This document shows, in pieces, positions 1 through 11,282 of a stretch of 64,000 nucleotides of DNA. Origin of the DNA: Megaleporinus macrocephalus (lineage: Eukaryota; Chordata; Actinopteri; Characiformes; Anostomidae); contig CM038716.1 in assembly GCA_021613375.1 (NCBI GenBank), positions 2,040,684-2,104,683 of the forward strand. The letters run 5' to 3'. The position numbers and the translations under genes were made by a program. The stretch's first letter is position 1. Every line of letters starts with the position of its first letter. Under the pieces are notes generated by a model. It searched no databases. It worked only from the letters and a program-made list of their open reading frames with translations, and was not told the DNA's origin.

Positions 1-580
1 CATCACTGTTGCATTGATTTTGTGAACCGGTTAACTTGCTTATCATAATATAATAATGCTATGTAATAATTATTATTTAGCACCAAATGACCAATGTTGA
101 AGGTCCCTCTTTGCCTGCTAAGTATGAATCTCAAATAGTTCCCTGTTCTGCACTTTGTGCAGGGTCCTGCATCTAAACAGTACATAATAATAGCAAAAAT
201 TGTCATTTCGGATTCAATCACATCCATACTAGACAAATGTTACACTATCTATGTGTAGAAAAACATACATTAATCATGACTCTATTTACAAGTAAGCAAG
301 CAGTTGTAGTTTTACAGTGAATCTTGTAATACATTCTTTATTTTAAAGCCTATAACATTAATGGAAGATTTGTTTTGCCTTACTTCATCAGTCTTACTTC
401 ATTAGTACACTCACACTCAATGGTCCATGTGAGCCGCACTCACTGGTACAGTAATATAGAATTCAGTTGTAAGGCAGCTATAGGTGTGATTATATTGAGT
501 ATTTAACAACAGTGGCTCACAGTCATAAATACGTTTTTAGGACCATAGCTTTTTTATAAAAAGACATTTTAAACATTTGT
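1..580. other. Unassigned AT-rich sequence
   Basis: No coding signal, structured repeat or RNA gene was recognised. The 77-residue minus-strand open frame at 3-236 has no recognisable domain and is about the length expected by chance. Confidence 0.5.
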
Positions 581-790
581 ATGCTTCCAACTTCATGACA
601 ACAGTTTGGCAAAAGTCATTTCCTGTTCCAGCATGACCATGCCTGTGTGCACAAAGCAAGGTCTATAAAGACATGGTTTGACAAGTTTTGTTTGGAGGAA
701 CTCCAGCAGTCTGTAAAGCCTTTAGGATGAATTGGAAGGGCGACTGCAGGTCAGGCCTTTTCGCCCAACATCAATGTCTGACCTCAAAAA
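581..790 (+). pseudogene. Tc1/mariner transposase relic, C-terminal part
   Basis: The sequence reads like the C-terminal third of a fish Tc1-like transposase. The frame includes FQHDHACVHKARSIKTWF, which matches the block around the second catalytic Asp (family form FQHDCAPVHKA). The stretch that would carry the third catalytic acidic residue (family form SPDLNPIEHLWDE) is mostly missing: a short gap joins to GATGAATTGGAAGG and then to the CAGGCCTTTTCGCCC block. Stops interrupt the frame and no terminal inverted repeat is visible. This is a dead fragment, related to the copy at 38625-39116. Confidence 0.75.
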
Positions 791-3104
791 TTTTCTTTTG
801 ACTAAATAGGCACAAAATCCCACAGACACATTCCAAAATATTGTGAAGATTTTTTTACCCTAAAATTTATAGCTAAAAAAAATTATCATTACGCATGCTT
901 TTAGGATGGCATGTTTAACAAGGTGTGATGGTCTGGCACTTGGGGACATTATATATAAAAAGCTATTTTTCCAGACAGACAGCTTTAATTTGCTCAGCAA
1001 AACACTTTATTTTTCAAATATTTCAATTATATTAATGCAGTAAGTAGAAGTTGTACATGTGTCAGTGTGTTTTTAATTTAAACCTTTCCAAGCTTTTTCT
1101 TGTGGTAACCCAGTATTATTTGTGGTTATTATCTCATACCTGCTTTGACTGCTCAGTACTCCATTAAGTCATATCAAGATTGGTGAAGGAACTGAATAAT
1201 TCATGCAATGTCTGGGGCGTCCAGGAGAAACTTGGAAATAAACTTTGTTCTTCTAATTCCTTTTAAAGACATTATCTACTTCTTTCAAAATAAGACATTC
1301 ATGCTACTTTATATTACATTTATGCTCATTTACATCTGTTCTAATGATATGTGGTGTTCTTATGGTGAAAATACACTTGCGGTTAAAATAAAGGGTTTTA
1401 AACAATGAGCCTAGGTGTCTAAGACCTTTGCACTGTAGTGTAGAAGAAGAGTATAGGATACCAGTTTTATCTAATATTCATAATATTTACTCAGTATGAG
1501 TTCTGGGTGTTCTTGAGGGAGGCAGATGTTAATATTACATAGACTATTAAATTAAAGGTCATTGCTGGACAGGTCACGAGAGGCTTGTGTTGAACACAGG
1601 GCAGAGAGATGGGGTGGTTGCTGAGTGGCACTGGCAAAGGGGAGAACAATCAAAAGAGCTGTCAGAACCACAGTAGGGTTACTCTAGCAAGCTCATGTAA
1701 TGATGTATAATCAGGAAGTCCTGCAGAGAGTCAGGGGAACGGATCAAGCAGTGAAAGCACACACAAAGCTCAAACCGAGAGACGACATGCACTATTAGGA
1801 GAATTTCTTAACACAAGGTATGCGTACATGGAAAATTTTTAAAAGTTGCCTAAAAAAGGTTCTTTAGAGCTGTGCCATTTATGGTTCCCTAAATAATTTT
1901 TCAGTGCATAAATATTTATAAAAAAGGAATTGTTTACAAACATAATGTACAGGTTTTAGAACAGTTCTGTGAAGGTTTTTTTGTGCAAAACACAAATGCA
2001 AGTTAAAATCTTAAAATTATGTTGCTCAAGATCTACAGATGTGGGCCTGCAAGTTGACTTTCTATTTGTCTTTCACTTTCTATTTGTTCTGCAAGTTTTC
2101 CATTCCACCTTAAATAGTGCCTTGGTTACATTCCTGTGCCTGTACAAGCTGTATCACTTTAGTGGGAACAAAAGATTTGATTAAGAAGCTGGCGAACAGG
2201 AAGCCAAGTTCAGCAATTGGCCCCATAAAGAAGGACAGTTATGCATTTAGCAGCACATATGGCTTGTGTGCCATGATCTACAATGCATGGTCAAGCTATA
2301 CCTGTTATACTTGCCATATTTGGTAGACTTCCAGGTGGAGTGCACAGATTTTGGCAAGACTACGTTATTCTGTATGTAGATCTGAAGTTCTGCCTCTGTG
2401 CCAGCTTCGTATTCACATTTCCACCTGCACTATTCTTTATAATTCATTGCAAAATCTTTCATATTGTATCATAACATATATTTATTGCCATACATAACAA
2501 GAGTAGATGAAACTTATAGCACTTTAAGATTAAAAAGATTAACATTACTGAGAGGCTGCATTTCAAACCACATACTACCATAAGAAACAGCAGCTGTATG
2601 TTATTCGACTGTAATACTAAAGCTCTTTCATATTAAAATCTATACAGTTTTTGCATTGCAGTATATTAAGCATTAAGAGCCCATCAAAATGAACATGCCA
2701 CTGGTAATTAATACTTTTTTTTGGTAACAATATTGGTACATGATATAGTGCTAATTTATGTATAATTTCATGCCTGAGTAAACATTAATTCGAACATGTA
2801 ATAAATAATCCTTCATTATGACATTACGTAAAGTAACCATGTGTAACGCATGGTTACATGCCTTAACACAGGATCAATATATTAATGCCTACATTTAAAA
2901 TTCATTATTCATTATGTTTATACAGGTCGTCACGACACTCACAGTAAGCCACCACCTCATAGAACAGGAACGTAAAGTTATAATATGTTGCCAAGTAAGG
3001 AATTAATGTTTCACCACTTTTCTTTAGTCACAAACATCGTGAACCCATGAGGTACTAATGCACAGTGGAATTTTGACCTCTGCATTTATCTGTGCAGTAA
3101 AACT
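791..3104. other. Unassigned sequence
   Basis: Several open frames of 60-75 residues occur (for example 1208-1408 and 1969-2184), but none has a recognisable motif, signal or plausible splice context. No repeats with visible ends were seen. Confidence 0.4.
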
Positions 3105-3320
3105 CCCACATATACACACACTAGTGAACACACATACTAGGCAGCAACATGCACACTTGCCCGGAGTGGTGGGCAGCCCTATCCACAGCACCCCGGGGGC
3201 AGTTGGGGGTTGGGAGCTTTCTCAATGGCACTTCAGTCATTCTAGTTGGTCAGGGATCGAACTGGCTACCTTCTGGTCACAATAACAGTTCTCTAACTTC
3301 TTACTGCCTTGCCTAGTTAC
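3105..3320 (+). repeat. Dispersed fish repeat (SINE-like)
   Basis: The block runs from a CACA-rich start through TGCCCGGAGTGGTGGGCAGC and GGGGGCAGTTGGGGGTTGGG to GGGATCGAACTGGCTACCTT. I recognise this order of motifs from a very common dispersed repeat of fish genomes, whose consensus continues with a GATCGAACC-like box and CTAACC. GC content is much higher than in the flanks. Target duplications were not resolved, and the exact family name is not certain. Confidence 0.55.
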
Positions 3321-6300
3321 ATTTACTAAGATACAGTTAATTAACAATGTTTGAAGTTTGTATAAAAGATTTGGTAAAATGTTCCTTACTGGTATCGAAA
3401 ACATTTGGTACATTTGGCAGGCCTTGCTCAAGTGCCACTTTAAGCAATTACCTTACATGTCTATATGGATACACTGGCCATGCTTTTACTAAAACTGCAT
3501 GGTCAAGACAAGATTTATTGGAATCCTTTCTCTTTAAACGCATAGTATATTGCAATCACAGTGAAATCAGAGACAGTCAGGTTATTCCACAGTTTAGAGT
3601 TTGGTTTGTAATAAAACTCTCTACATCCCGCAGCAATTTTCATTATTCAAGAAAGTGATGAAGAGACCAGGACCTTTTAATCAAACTAGGCATGGTGGAT
3701 TAGAGTAGGAGATGAGTTCAATCAGATATTGCAGAGCAAGACTATTTAGAGCTTCATAGTCTAGTAGTAATATATTGTAATTGCAAGGGTGAAATTTAAC
3801 TGACAGCAAGTGTAATGTAGATAAAACGAGGCTAATATGGCCGAACTTTCTGGTTGTATAAGAACTTTGGTTTCTCCGTTGAAGACATTGATGTTTCATA
3901 CTTTGATTAAATGAATTAGCACAACTTTCTGAGGACCTGTACATTACATTAATTAGCACAGCTTTAGTTTGACTGCTTATGAAGTTTGTCATTTGTTTGT
4001 GTCCCATAGCAATGTCAATTGTCCTTTGACTTGTAAACTGGTACATTACAAATATTAAAACTACATTACTTACATTAAAAATATAGTCATTACAAATTTC
4101 CAAGTGTCAAATCTGAGTTGTTTCCAACTAAAATATTTTTGGTTTTATGTCTTTCGTTATACATGTTTGTAACAGACTTTAGATTCATTATTATCTATTA
4201 GCAACTACCAGGTGCCCAGCATACAGTTGCTCTGAGAGCCATGTGAAATTTTTCTGCTGGGCCCCTTCAGGCTTGACCCTTTGATAGTACTAGAAGATTT
4301 TCCAGCCAGTAGTCTGACCTGTCTGTTTGACCATCCACTAAAGATCAACAAAGCTAAAACACAGCACAACCACATCCATTAATGTGTGAACAAACCCTCT
4401 CCCCTCCACAGGTCACATTAGATATAAATAATATATAGCCTAAAACATTACATTATTTATTATCATTGTTATCGGGTAGTAATTAATGTAATCATTGTTA
4501 TCGCAACGACTCAAGCTGTCACTCTGAGGCTAAACATAGTCAATATGTATTTTAAACTGTCTGGTCAAAACAGCTCTCTTTAGCCTGATATTCAGCACTC
4601 AGTAGCTTCCAAATCAGCCTTCTCATTAGGTTAGTTAGAAAAAGACAATCTAATGCAGAGTGATAATTCCTTTATTAGAATCCAGTTACAAATATTCTAA
4701 ATAAGTACAGTAGCTTTTGAGTTAGCTTTTGAGTTTTGCAACACGTCCATGCATGTGTATTAGCAGCACAGCACAGAAGAGGGGAGGGATTTTTTTATTT
4801 CTGATTTTACTGATGTTTGATAATAATAAAGGTGGAGGCATGACACATGACATAGCCTCAACAACAATTTCCAAGTCTACCTTACCCCGAGACTGAGACA
4901 AGACCAAGTTCAATGAGGTTGAAACCAAAATTACATAGGCCATGATAAATTCATGCAACATTAGATGCTTCTGGGTGGAGTAGCATACTTTAAGCACATC
5001 AACTTGTTTAAGATCTAACAGAGTAAATCTTGAAAGTATGCATAAACCATACATAGTTTTATATGCTATATATTTTTCTATGTAATTCTGTTATCCTAAT
5101 CCACACAAATCGTTATCTTAAACATACATTTAAATCCGTTTGAAGTAATTAGGGCTTTCAGGGTAGTATTTATATTTAGCAATTAATTCAATAGCTGCAT
5201 TGTACATGTTTGTGTGGTACATAGTTCAAGGTTAAATATGAATGGTTTTGCTGTCTATATGTGTTTCTAGCGCAGCAGCTGGAGCTAGTATGATTTTTTT
5301 CATGAGCTTGAATAACTTCTTGTTTACAAAAAAAAAATGACAATAAAAGGTAAAATGGAACTTACTTCATATATTTCATATATCTATTAGGTCTATTATA
5401 TCTGTTATGTCCGATCAAGGTCAATAAACTAACATTTATGCCTAAAATGATCAATAGCAGGTTTGAAGCTGGAACTGCTGATGTGTATTTGTTAGTCTGA
5501 ATGGATCAAACAAGCATTTAGTCCAGTTGCCGTGACCTCCCTTTAGGGGCACAAAACCAAAACAATGTTCACTGTAATAGGTAACTTTCATTCTATATTT
5601 CAGTACAGCCTTGGCAAACGTGGCAAAATCATGTCTATGGCCGATTCACTAACAGATCTGTATTATTAGCGCAATTGTTTCTTGCAATCAGATCAACATC
5701 ATAAGACTATGGTCCATACACTCCAATGAGATCTCAGAAGATCACGACAATTTTCTTTGTACAGAGTTAATCCGCCAACACTGTCACAAAGCAGTTTTAT
5801 GAAATATGCAGAAATATGATTTTACACTCTTAATCTGCAAGCCCTGGGCGATAGCTGTAAAGAATAAAGATGGTGTCAGAACCCCTGCAGCAGCTGCATG
5901 AACAAACCTTGAGAGAAGGCATGGCTTAAATGAGGAACTCATCCTCCTCTGTGTGGCACCATTTTTATTCATAAGGTGAAATTATTGATATTTTCAGAGG
6001 AAAACTAGATTTGTTTTCATGTCTCACTCTAGGTGTTGAAAGGTATCATACAGTAGGGTCTGTGAATTGATGACTGCAAGAGAGTTCAATTGCATTTTTG
6101 GGAGAACCTGTAGTTGTGTTTTTAGAGTGAAAATCAGAATCTCTTTACTGGTAATAGCTTTACAGCAAGTGCAGCGTCTCCTTTGTTGTATCTGATTGAT
6201 TTACAACAAGGCCACATTTTGTAGGATGTTTCCATACAGTCTTCCACCACCTCAGCTCAGTTCAAACAACATCACTCTGCAATCTGCTGAAGAAATGATA

Positions 6301-6711
6301 TGTTGTAGCAGTATGTATCTATTAAATCTCGGGGATGGTTTCTAACTCTGTCTGTCTCTTGCAGACAAACTACAATACAGATTCATGATAAAGCATGGTA
6401 CCACATATGTCCAATCAGTTCTACCAGGGAGTGAGAAAGCTGTGCACATACACTCTCCAAGACAGACATTTACATTAAGGATGTAATGAAATACCACTAT
6501 CTGTTTCTGTTTAGCGCCTAAAAAACCCTATAATACCTTGAAAATACACATGACCATCACACATATATAAGCTTATCGTACATCACAAATTAAAAAAACA
6601 TGGGCATCAATATAGAGTTGACTGCCAGGTAGTGAAGGACAATTCATCAATCCAAAAAATAAATTTTCACTGCTTTAGGAAACTTAATGACGCTTTGCAC
6701 ATCTAAGGCTT
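3321..6711. other. Unassigned sequence
   Basis: AT-rich sequence. Open frames such as 3681-4103 (minus, 140 residues) and 4722-5054 (minus, 110 residues) are the longest, but neither shows a domain I recognise. No RNA gene or ordered repeat was seen. Confidence 0.4.
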
Positions 6712-7009
6712 GTTTGCATTCTTGACCATGGAAGTTCCTGACTCACAGTTCTGACATTGCTTCTACGTTCTTTTAACATGCTTCTACACTTGACTACCCT
6801 GCTCTGTGAGGCTGCATGGTCTACTGCTCACAATAATAGCACTTACAGTTGACTGGGACAGATCTAGCAGGGCAGAAATTTCACAAACTGACTTATGGCA
6901 AAGGTGGCATCCTAGTTCAAAGTTACTGAGCTCTTCAGTATGATGTATATTGTATATTTCCCTTTCATTGCTTGTCTATGAAGATTGCCTGGCTATGTGT
7001 TTTATTTAA
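6712..7009 (-). pseudogene. Tc1/mariner-like relic, part 1 (split by piggyBac-like element)
   Basis: Read on the plus strand, the segment contains blocks such as CACAGTTCTGACATTGCTTC, ACTTACAGTTGACTGGGACA and GGCAGAAATTTC. These are the reverse complement of the N-terminal part and 5' region of a common fish Tc1-like transposon. The match ends with CTTGTCTATGAAGATTGCCT and resumes after the TTAA at 12967-12970. No intact frame survives. It is the oldest layer of the nested insertion. Confidence 0.65.
7006..7009. other. TTAA target site, left copy
   Basis: TTAA lies immediately before CCCTTGTG. The matching copy lies at 12967-12970, immediately after CACAAGGG. Duplicated TTAA is the hallmark of piggyBac-superfamily insertion. 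Confidence 0.8.
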
Positions 7010-7693
7010 CCCTTGTGTTGTTTTGCTGGTCAAAAGTGACCCGCTACCATGTTCAGCTGTAGAAAAAAATACCTTAAGCTATCTTTTCCAACTTGAACTT
7101 TTATGACTTTTCCTAAAGGGACTCCATCATTAGAAAAAGTGCTACTTTGTTTTTGTTTATGTTTCCATGTACACCACCAGGGTACAAAGATTGTCTTATG
7201 GGTCATTTTTGACCCATGAATTATAAAAGCATTTAAACACCAGAAAAAAGTTTAAAGGCCACACGCCACACCTGCACTCTTGGTCTGCAGCTAACCCAAT
7301 CACACAAGCTCCCAAACAAAACAAAAATCTCAGACATAATAAAATCTAATTCAGTATAGGGGTATAAAGCTACCCTGAATCAAAGTACCCCTAGTTGGTT
7401 CTTTGCTGAAGCCATGAGAAGACGTTTCACTGCCAAACTGGTCCTGGCAACATTTTGTTGTTTTATTGTGTTATGAGAGAATTATTTCACTTCCTAAAAA
7501 TATAAAAGAATAAACTTTCCCTTTCAATATAATTAATTCAGAAGTAGTTACTTAACATTTATAATAGCATAATAAACCTTTTCTGAATAAATGAAAACTG
7601 TTGGTTTGAGGTAAAAGAAAAGTGCAGTACTGTTTATTGCTGATTGTCTTTTTGTATTGTGTAACAAAAAATACATGATAATAAATGAATTAA

Positions 7694-7713
7694 ATCAATC
7701 AATCAATCAATCA
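7694..7713 (-). repeat. LINE 3' tail, (TTGA)n
   Basis: About five TCAA units on the plus strand, which is TTGA or GATT on the LINE strand, mark the 3' terminus. Short microsatellite tails in place of poly(A) are usual for CR1/L2-group LINEs. Confidence 0.8.
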
Positions 7714-7739
7714 ACCTTTATTTAATCTCGGAAATACAT

Positions 7740-7755
7740 TGAGGGATGACCCTCA
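7740..7755 (-). promoter_or_regulatory. LINE 3' hairpin, candidate reverse-transcriptase recognition site
   Basis: TGAGGG-ATGA-CCCTCA forms a six-pair stem with a four-base loop, about 27 bases upstream of the TTGA tail on the LINE strand. In L2 and CR1 elements a conserved hairpin next to the tail is recognised by the element's own reverse transcriptase. Position and shape fit that role; function here is inferred. Confidence 0.55.
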
Positions 7756-8134
7756 TTTTCAATGCAGCCGAGCATATACAGTTAAAGGGATTGAAAACAA
7801 AATGAGCAAAAATAATAAATTAAATACCAATTTTAAATAAACATTTAATATAGATGCATTAAAAATACAATGTAAAAAATGTTAGAAAATTATTATAAAA
7901 GAATATAAAAGAATATAAAATAAACATATTACATACACCAAGATAATAAAAAGTTGAAATGCTAATAAAAATACTCAATAAAACAATCACGATAAAAAAA
8001 TGGATAATTATAATAATAAAAATAATACAAATAATAAATAAATAAATAAAAAGATAGTAATAATAAAAAAAAAATAACTAAAATAAAAGTAAAATAAAAC
8101 AAACGTAAAAAACAAAATTAAATAAAAATAAAAA

Positions 8135-8150
<16 letters not shown>

Positions 8151-8195
<45 letters not shown>
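8151..8195. repeat. (TAA)n microsatellite in the LINE 3' UTR
   Basis: An uninterrupted run of TAA triplets follows a broader A-rich tract (7800-8150). It lies within the LINE's 3' untranslated region. Confidence 0.9.
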
Positions 8196-8196
<1 letters not shown>

Positions 8197-8273
8197 GATA
8201 AAAATAAAATCCTAGTAGATTTATTCATTTAAAACAGTCACAGGCTTTCTGATGGTGATTAGAAACTAAAAGT

Positions 8274-11200
8274 TTAAAATGGTTTAGTGATCCCAGCGAG
8301 CTTCAGAGTTTCCTGGAGAGAGTTCCAGCTCGCTGGTGCACTGTAGCTAAAAGCAGATTTTCCCAGTTCACTAAAAACTCTCGGTACCTGACAGGTGATC
8401 CAGCCACTAGAGCGAGTCTGATAATTATTGTTATTTATTGAAATCAGAGAAGAGATGTAAGCTGGCAAATGGCCGGAGAGTGATTTATAGATAAAAATAA
8501 GCCAATGAGCTTCTCTTCGTGCAGCTAGTGAGGACCAACCAACTCTATCATAGAGTCTGCAGTGGTGAGTACTGTAAGGGTCTCCAGTTATAAATCTCAG
8601 AGCAGAGTGATAGATTGAATCTAGCGGTTTGAGGGCACTGGCGGACGCTTTATTATAAATTACATCGCCGTAGTCCAGGACTGCAAGTATGGTTGCCTCC
8701 ACTATTCTTTTCCTAGCGTACGTGGGTAGACAGGATTTATTCCGATAAAGGAATCCGAGCTTCTGTCTGCACTTAATGGCGAGTTTGCTTATATGGGATT
8801 TAAAGGAGAGTTTTTCATCCAGCCAGATGCCAAGGTATTTATATTCGCTGACTCGCTCGATGCTGGATCCTGTCAGGGTATTAATATTTATGGAATCTAA
8901 AACACTATCTGAAAATCTGGAAAACAACATGAATTTGGTTTTATTAGCATTTAAAACCAACTTAAGTTTATATAGAGCAGTCTGTAAAGAGTTAAAAGAA
9001 TGTTGGAGTTTATCTAGTGCAGCGTGAGCTGAATCTGCTGAGCAGTATAAGATTGAATCATCTGCATAAAGGTGTAATTTGGAGTCTAAGGTAGAGACAG
9101 CAAGTTCATTGATAAAAATATTAAATAAAACTGGGCCCAGGATTGAGCCCTGAGGAACCCCTTTCGTTATAGGCTGTAGGTCTGATTTATGGTTACCGAG
9201 AGACACACATTGCTTCCTACCAGAAAGGTAATCCTGGGCCCACAGAACTGAATTACTGCTAAAACCAATCTTATGTAAGGAACCTAGTAATAAATCATGA
9301 TCAACAGTATCAAAGGCTTTTGTGAGATCAATAAAAATGGCAGCACAGAACTTTTTCCTGTCTAAGGCCAAATAAAGATCATTTAAAACCAGCATGGTGG
9401 CAGAGATGGTGCTGTGTCTTTCTCTGAAACCAGACTGATACGTGGACAGGACTGAGTTTTCATACAGAAAAGATTTAAGCTGGTTATTTACTAAGGATTC
9501 TAAAATTTTGGATAAACAAGAGAGTTTTGAGATTGGTCTATAATTATTTAAATCTGTCGCATCTCCTCCTTTATGCAGAGGAATACCTTGTGCTGTTTTC
9601 CAGATACTGGGAATTCTGCAGGATAAAATAGAAAGATTAAAAATATATGTAACATGTTCTAAAATAACTGGGGTTGCCAGACGCAGAAGGTTGGGGTCCA
9701 GACCGTCCTCACCTTTTGTTTTTCGAGGATTAATAGAAGAAAGGGCATTAGCTACAATGTATGGGGAACAGGTCTGGAGTGTGAAGATATCCTGATTCTG
9801 GGAAGCAGTAGTGGTGATGGTAGGCTGATCTATGGGCAGGTTTATGTCAATGTTTTTAAATATCTGACCAGCTGCAGCAAAGTGTGCATTAAAAGCTTGG
9901 CATAATTCTTGCTGGCCAAAGATCAAATTATTATCAACTAGAATTTTCAGTGTGGGTTGTTGAGGATTGTTCTTGAGGAGGTTTACTGCTTTCCAGAAAT
10001 CCTGTGGGTTTGAGGAATTAGAAATTCGGCTGAGGAAATAATCTGATTTGGCTTTTCTGATTGCAGAGGTGCATCTGTTTCTCAATTGTCTGAATGCAAG
10101 CCATTTCTCACGTTCACCTGTGCGTCTGGCAATAGACCAGGCTTTATTTCTTGACAGTAGCAGTGAGGAAATTTCGCCTGTAAACCAGGGGCTAGATCTA
10201 TCTCTTATTCGCAGCTTTTTGTACGGAGCATGTTTATTTGCCACAGAGAGGAATGATTTCCTGAAATGTTCTAGTGCTACATCCACATCTGAACTGTTAA
10301 AAGTTAAATGAATTTTGCTCACTGCTAAGTCAGAAAGAAAAGCCTGTTCATTAAAATTTTTAAAATGTCTTCTAAACACCATCCGAGAGCCTGTTTGTAT
10401 CTTTGAACTGTTTCTAATGCACCCAATCGGACAATGATCGCTAATTCCAAGTTCAAAAACTCCAGAGGCAATGATTTTATCTGTTCTATTCGAAAAAATT
10501 AAGTCAATCAGGGTGGATTTGGAAGGGTCCTTTAAGTTTGGCCGAGTTGACTCAGTGATTAGCTGTGTAAGGATGAGATTCCCACAAACTTCTTTTAGGT
10601 GATTGGATGCATTAGAAAGCCAGTTCAGGTTAAAATCCCCTAGGACCAGCATTTCTGATGTTGTATAGTGAGATAAAAGCTCTGCTAATTCATCTGTTGC
10701 AGAGGATGGAGCAGAAGGAGGCCTGTAGATCCCTACTAAGACAAAGGAGTCATTTTTTCTTGGGGATACCTTTAGAGCTAAAAACTCAAAACACTTTTCT
10801 TTAGAGATGGCCTTTAAAATTTCAACTTCAATAGTAGATTTTATAAAAGCCGCTACTCCACCTCCTCGTGATATTCTGTCTATTCTGTATAATGTGAAAT
10901 TCTGTAGAGCTACATCTGCGTCACTTACTGGTTGCCTGAGCCAGGTTTCTGTCAGGATTAAAATATCAGGATCAGTCTGAGCACTTAAAATTTTCAATTG
11001 ATCCAGTTTATGTTTCTGATGTAGGCTTCTAATATTTAAATGAAGAATTCCAAGACCCTTTCTAAGTTTAAAACTATTAAGATCGTTAAAAGGGTCTATG
11101 GGGGATTTAATAAGGGGACATAATGTAAGTGGAGACGGCTCTATGTCTATTAAGTTGTTTGTATTAATAAAACTGTTAGAATGATTTTTATCTTTCTTAT

Positions 11201-11279
11201 GTTTTTGTACAATGCTGGTCCTAGGTTTATACACAGTGACTATTGGAAAAACTAAATTAGTACTATCATTTTTAGGCAG
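8274..11279 (-). CDS. LINE ORF2: APE-type endonuclease / reverse transcriptase
   Basis: The frame is open from directly after the ORF1 UGA to the stop at 8274, about 1001 codons. It encodes the enzyme that nicks target DNA and reverse-transcribes the LINE RNA in place. Numbering residues from the GTG at 11234, the endonuclease shows HLNIRS (Asn67), LTETWL (Glu96), GIYRPP (Tyr170), LGDFN (Asp200, Asn202) and ISDHCP (Asp266, His267). The reverse transcriptase shows FIDLTKAFDTVDH (Asp636), GVPQGS (692-697) and YADD (723-726). The C-terminal region is full length. There is no in-frame AUG before Met195, which lies inside the endonuclease domain, so the usual start is missing. The frame is continuous with ORF1 across one UGA, suggesting readthrough or another non-AUG mechanism. 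The copy looks catalytically intact. Confidence 0.92.
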   Translation of the reverse strand: MPKNDSTNLVFPIVTVYKPRTSIVQKHKKDKNHSNSFINTNNLIDIEPSPLTLCPLIKSPIDPFNDLNSFKLRKGLGILHLNIRSLHQKHKLDQLKILSAQTDPDILILTETWLRQPVSDADVALQNFTLYRIDRISRGGGVAAFIKSTIEVEILKAISKEKCFEFLALKVSPRKNDSFVLVGIYRPPSAPSSATDELAELLSHYTTSEMLVLGDFNLNWLSNASNHLKEVCGNLILTQLITESTRPNLKDPSKSTLIDLIFSNRTDKIIASGVFELGISDHCPIGCIRNSSKIQTGSRMVFRRHFKNFNEQAFLSDLAVSKIHLTFNSSDVDVALEHFRKSFLSVANKHAPYKKLRIRDRSSPWFTGEISSLLLSRNKAWSIARRTGEREKWLAFRQLRNRCTSAIRKAKSDYFLSRISNSSNPQDFWKAVNLLKNNPQQPTLKILVDNNLIFGQQELCQAFNAHFAAAGQIFKNIDINLPIDQPTITTTASQNQDIFTLQTCSPYIVANALSSINPRKTKGEDGLDPNLLRLATPVILEHVTYIFNLSILSCRIPSIWKTAQGIPLHKGGDATDLNNYRPISKLSCLSKILESLVNNQLKSFLYENSVLSTYQSGFRERHSTISATMLVLNDLYLALDRKKFCAAIFIDLTKAFDTVDHDLLLGSLHKIGFSSNSVLWAQDYLSGRKQCVSLGNHKSDLQPITKGVPQGSILGPVLFNIFINELAVSTLDSKLHLYADDSILYCSADSAHAALDKLQHSFNSLQTALYKLKLVLNANKTKFMLFSRFSDSVLDSININTLTGSSIERVSEYKYLGIWLDEKLSFKSHISKLAIKCRQKLGFLYRNKSCLPTYARKRIVEATILAVLDYGDVIYNKASASALKPLDSIYHSALRFITGDPYSTHHCRLYDRVGWSSLAARREAHWLIFIYKSLSGHLPAYISSLISINNNNYQTRSSGWITCQVPRVFSELGKSAFSYSAPASWNSLQETLKLAGITKPF

Positions 11280-11282
11280 TCA
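11277..11282 (-). promoter_or_regulatory. UGA-CUG stop context between ORF1 and ORF2, candidate readthrough site
   Basis: On the LINE strand the reading is AGT TGA CTG CCT, in one continuous frame. UGA followed by CU is a known leaky stop context in eukaryotes and viruses. The downstream frame has no AUG to initiate ORF2, so partial readthrough is a natural explanation. This is inference from sequence only. Confidence 0.5.

Noticed and set aside
3681..4103. 140-codon minus-strand frame as a host gene
   Set aside because: No domain, no splice or start context, and repetitive-looking AT-rich codons; chance is more likely.
8776..10311. Plus-strand open frames of 83-87 codons inside the LINE
   Set aside because: They are antisense shadows of the long minus-strand ORF2, with no domain of their own.
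11232..11234. GTG as the start codon of ORF2
   Set aside because: Nuclear eukaryotic translation does not normally start at GTG, and the frame is open further upstream to the ORF1 stop. The codon has no special status.
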